Part shown: positions 5,376 through 7,266 of the stretch, piece by piece
Layout of the letters: every line of letters begins with the position of its first letter
Numbering within the stretch: the first letter of the stretch is position 1
DNA from: Polaromonas sp.
Lineage (GTDB): Bacteria > Pseudomonadota > Gammaproteobacteria > Burkholderiales > Burkholderiaceae_C
Direction of reading: 5' to 3'
NCBI GenBank assembly: GCA_023259235.1
Contig: JAHFQQ010000180.1
Span: 1-7,266 of the forward strand
DNA: 7,266 nt
The notes under the pieces: model-generated
Told to the model about the DNA's origin: nothing
Database searches by the model: none
Seen by the model: the letters and a program-made list of their open reading frames with translations, nothing else
Position numbers and translations under genes: made by a program

Positions 5376-6818
5376 TTACTTGCCATGAGAGGCCTTTTTT
5401 CTGGTTGTCTTGCCGCCTGCTGGCTTGCTGGCCCGCGCGGCGGCCTTTCCGGCCACTTTTGCAACGGGTTTTGCCTCTGCTTTCGCAACCGTCCGGGGAA
5501 CTGGCGCGGTTACTTTCTTGCTGGCCCCGGCTACCCGATTGGCCGCGCCTGAAACCTCATGGTAATCATAAATAAATGCGCTGATCGCCGGGTAAACCAA
5601 TTCACGCCAGCGGCGGCCGCTGAAAATACCGTAGTGGCCGGCACCTTTGGCTTCCAGGTGTTTCTTCTTGCTGTCTGCCACGCCGACGCACATGGCGAGT
5701 GCCGCATGGGTCTGGCCGGAACCTGAAATATCGTCAAGTTCGCCCTCGACCGTCATGACGGCCGTGGTTTTGATGTCGCCTGGCCTGACCCGCTCGGTCT
5801 TGCCTTCTGTCGATATCACGTCCCAGGTGCCGTTGACGAGTAGATGCTCCTGAAACACGGTCTTGATGGTGTCAAGGTAGTAGTCGGCATCCATGTCAAG
5901 CACAGCGTTGTATTCGTCGTAAAACTTGCGGTGCGCCTCGGTGCTGGCGTCGTCGCCCTTGATCAGGTTCTTGAAGTAATCGTAGTGGCTGGTGGCGTGG
6001 CGGTCAGGGTTCATGGCCACGAAACCGGTGTGCTGCAAAAAGCCAGGGTAAACGCGCCGGCCTGCTCCGGGAAAACTGTTTGGCACACGGAAAATGACAT
6101 TGTTTTCGAACCACTCGTAGCTCTTGGTCATGGCCAGATTGTTGACGGCGGTCGGCGATTTGCTGGCATCGATGGGTCCGCCCATCATGATCATGGACAG
6201 CGGCGTGGTTTCGCCGCGCGAGGCCATCAGCGAAATTGCGGCAAACACCGGTACCGTTGGCTGGCACACACTGATGACATGGCAGTTGCCGTACTTCGAT
6301 TGCAGATGCCGGATGAACTCCTGTACATAGTTGACGTAGTCGTCGAGGCGGAAGGGCCCGTCGGACAGCGGCACGTTACGCGCGTTCTTCCAGTCGGTGA
6401 TGTAGACCTTGTGGCCGGTGAGCATGGTCTTGACGGTGTCGCGCAGCAAGGTGGCGTGGTGGCCCGACAAGGGCGCCACGATCAGCACCGCTGGCTGATC
6501 CTTGAGCCTGGTCAGTGTGGCGGGGTCATCGGTGAGGCGCTTGAAACGGCGCAACTCGCAAAACGGCTTGTCAAGTTCAACCCGCTCATGAATCGCGACG
6601 CTGACACCATCCACCTCGACCGTCTGAATGCCAAAGGCCGGCTTCTCGTAGTCTTTGCCCAGGCGGTACATCAGGCTGTAGCCTGCAGCCATGCGTTGGG
6701 CCAGGGGATTTTGCCCCAATGGAGACATCGGGTTACTGTGGAGTTTGGCTGCTACCTGGGCAAAGTCGACAAAAGGCTCCATCAGCCTGCGCTGGGTCTC
6801 ATAGACGTTGTATAACAT
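5376..6818 (-). CDS. phaZ: Intracellular polyhydroxyalkanoate depolymerase with Lys/Ala-rich tail
   Basis: This 480-residue protein degrades stored polyhydroxyalkanoate inside the cell, acting at the granule surface. It starts MLYNVYETQRRLMEPF and has the alpha/beta-hydrolase body of the PhaZ1 family. The nucleophile motif is VCQP with Cys185, not the usual Ser. Asp362 (in GELDD) and His395 (GAGHYGIF) complete the likely triad. Their spacing agrees with Cys183/Asp355/His388 of Ralstonia eutropha PhaZ1 after a five-residue insertion. There is no signal peptide, consistent with an intracellular enzyme. The catalytic part ends near residue 421. The remaining 60 residues are a low-complexity tail rich in Lys, Ala and Pro (AKAEAKPVAKVAGKAAA) that PhaZ1 of about 419 residues lacks. 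The start at 6818 has AGGGG six bases upstream. rsxB follows after at most 38 bases. Confidence 0.93.
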   Translation of the reverse strand: MLYNVYETQRRLMEPFVDFAQVAAKLHSNPMSPLGQNPLAQRMAAGYSLMYRLGKDYEKPAFGIQTVEVDGVSVAIHERVELDKPFCELRRFKRLTDDPATLTRLKDQPAVLIVAPLSGHHATLLRDTVKTMLTGHKVYITDWKNARNVPLSDGPFRLDDYVNYVQEFIRHLQSKYGNCHVISVCQPTVPVFAAISLMASRGETTPLSMIMMGGPIDASKSPTAVNNLAMTKSYEWFENNVIFRVPNSFPGAGRRVYPGFLQHTGFVAMNPDRHATSHYDYFKNLIKGDDASTEAHRKFYDEYNAVLDMDADYYLDTIKTVFQEHLLVNGTWDVISTEGKTERVRPGDIKTTAVMTVEGELDDISGSGQTHAALAMCVGVADSKKKHLEAKGAGHYGIFSGRRWRELVYPAISAFIYDYHEVSGAANRVAGASKKVTAPVPRTVAKAEAKPVAKVAGKAAARASKPAGGKTTRKKASHGK

Positions 6819-6850
6819 GGGTAGCCCCTGGTTTCGTGCGTATTAAACAA

Positions 6851-6880
6851 ATTGTATGATGTTGCAGTGCAATATATCAG
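6851..6880 (-). promoter_or_regulatory. Candidate sigma70-type promoter of phaZ
   Basis: On the minus strand CTGATA (6880-6875, four of six matches to TTGACA) is followed after 18 bases by TACAAT (6856-6851, five of six to TATAAT). It would give a leader of roughly 25 bases before the phaZ ATG. The region is AT-rich compared with its surroundings. The -35 match is weak, so this is a prediction only. Confidence 0.4.
6862..6872. promoter_or_regulatory. TTGCA-G-TGCAA palindrome, possible PhaR operator
   Basis: A perfect 5-base inverted repeat around a single G lies between the candidate -35 and -10 of phaZ, where a bound repressor would block RNA polymerase. AT pairs one base further out on each side extend the symmetry. 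PhaR, the PHA-responsive repressor, is known to bind TGC/GCA-rich palindromes upstream of PHA granule genes; the assignment to PhaR is inference from motif and context. Confidence 0.45.
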
Positions 6881-6939
6881 TCTTTGACCATGTGCGCTGT
6901 AGGCTGACTACCTGGTAAGGGCCTTGCAGGCTCCCCGTC

Positions 6940-6945
6940 AAGGAA
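6940..6945 (+). promoter_or_regulatory. Ribosome-binding site deciding the dioxygenase start
   Basis: AAGGAA lies five bases before ATG 6951. This favours that codon over ATG 7014, which would give a protein beginning MPVLFLGHGSP, closer to shorter homologues. No comparable site precedes 7014. Confidence 0.6.
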
Positions 6946-6950
6946 CACCC

Positions 6951-7266
6951 ATGATTGCCGCCACCGATTCCACCGCGCTCGAGCGGCTCGCATCGCTCCG
7001 GAAATCCGAAACAATGCCGGTGCTGTTTCTTGGCCATGGCAGCCCGATGAACGCGATTGACGATAACGAATACCGGCGCAGCTGGCAGGCGCTGGGTGCG
7101 CAATTTGCCTCGACTCGGCCCCGTCCGCAGCTTGTTCTGTGCATCTCGGCCCATTGGCTCACGGACGGCTGGTGGCTCACCGGCATGGATCAGCCCAGGA
7201 CCATCCACGATTTTGGCGGTTTTCCACAGGAACTCTTTGATGAACAGTATCCGGCGCCTGGCGATG
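6951..7266 (+). CDS. ygiD: LigB-type extradiol dioxygenase (4,5-DOPA dioxygenase family), 3' end cut off
   Basis: The first 105 residues of a class III extradiol ring-cleavage dioxygenase are present; the frame runs off the window. Recognisable motifs are LFLGHGSPMNAI (His29), LCISAHW (His68) and TIHDFGGFPQELFDEQYPAPG, all characteristic of the YgiD/DODA family. The two histidines are the first two metal ligands; the others would lie outside the window. The family opens the ring of L-DOPA or related catechols, but the natural bacterial substrate is poorly defined. The N-terminus carries about 21 residues ahead of the conserved core. The gene is divergent from phaZ across 132 bases. A TTGACC at 6884-6889 could be a -35, but no convincing -10 follows. 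Confidence 0.88.
   Translation, partial: MIAATDSTALERLASLRKSETMPVLFLGHGSPMNAIDDNEYRRSWQALGAQFASTRPRPQLVLCISAHWLTDGWWLTGMDQPRTIHDFGGFPQELFDEQYPAPGD

Noticed and set aside
5844..6815. 323-codon open frame on the + strand opposite phaZ
   Set aside because: Mirror of the phaZ codon pattern (Val/Gly/His-rich); phaZ is clearly the real gene.
6884..6912. Sigma70 promoter for the dioxygenase gene starting with TTGACC
   Set aside because: The -35 is good, but no sequence at 16-18 bases resembles TATAAT, so it is not listed as a feature.
1..7266. CRISPR array, tRNA, rRNA, prophage or toxin-antitoxin genes
   Set aside because: No regularly spaced repeats, RNA-gene motifs, integrase or paired small genes were seen.

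Overview
The window is GC-rich, densely packed bacterial DNA. Gene content, gene order and protein style suggest a betaproteobacterium of the Burkholderiales, most likely family Comamonadaceae (Polaromonas/Rhodoferax-like). Three things point there: the PccB/PccA/VOC cluster, a soluble RsxB-type ferredoxin without the rest of an Rnf operon, and a Cys-nucleophile intracellular PHA depolymerase. This placement is inference from family resemblance; no search was possible.

Layout. Bases 1-1041 (+) are the 3' two-thirds of pccB, the carboxyltransferase subunit of propionyl-CoA carboxylase. Bases 1042-1183 hold an 88-bp element with perfect 17-bp inverted ends. Bases 1184-1852 (+) are an AT-richer HNH endonuclease gene with two homing-endonuclease-associated repeats, lying between pccB and pccA. 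Bases 1868-3916 (+) are complete pccA (biotin carboxylase plus biotin carrier). Bases 3917-4163 hold a nested inverted-repeat element with several strong hairpins. Bases 4164-4640 (+) are a VOC-family protein, probably the methylmalonyl-CoA epimerase of the pathway. Convergent to it across only 25 bases are rsxB (4666-5367, -) and, upstream of rsxB on the same strand, phaZ (5376-6818, -). A 132-bp divergent intergenic region carries a TTGCA-G-TGCAA palindrome inside a candidate phaZ promoter. The window ends in the 5' part of a ygiD-like extradiol dioxygenase gene (6951 onward, +).

How the genes fit together. PccA carboxylates biotin, and PccB transfers the carboxyl group to propionyl-CoA to give (S)-methylmalonyl-CoA. 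The VOC protein would epimerise this for methylmalonyl-CoA mutase (not in the window), leading to succinyl-CoA. The opposite-strand pair phaZ-rsxB mobilises stored polyhydroxyalkanoate and supplies a ferredoxin-like electron carrier. The window therefore joins C3 acyl-CoA use with carbon-storage breakdown.

No clearly new multi-gene system is visible. The points most worth a second look are: the HNH gene splitting the pcc operon; a 17-bp near-palindromic repeat found in the same reading phase inside two unrelated genes (pccA and rsxB); the two intergenic inverted-repeat elements; the possible PhaR-type operator; and the Lys/Ala-rich tail on PhaZ.
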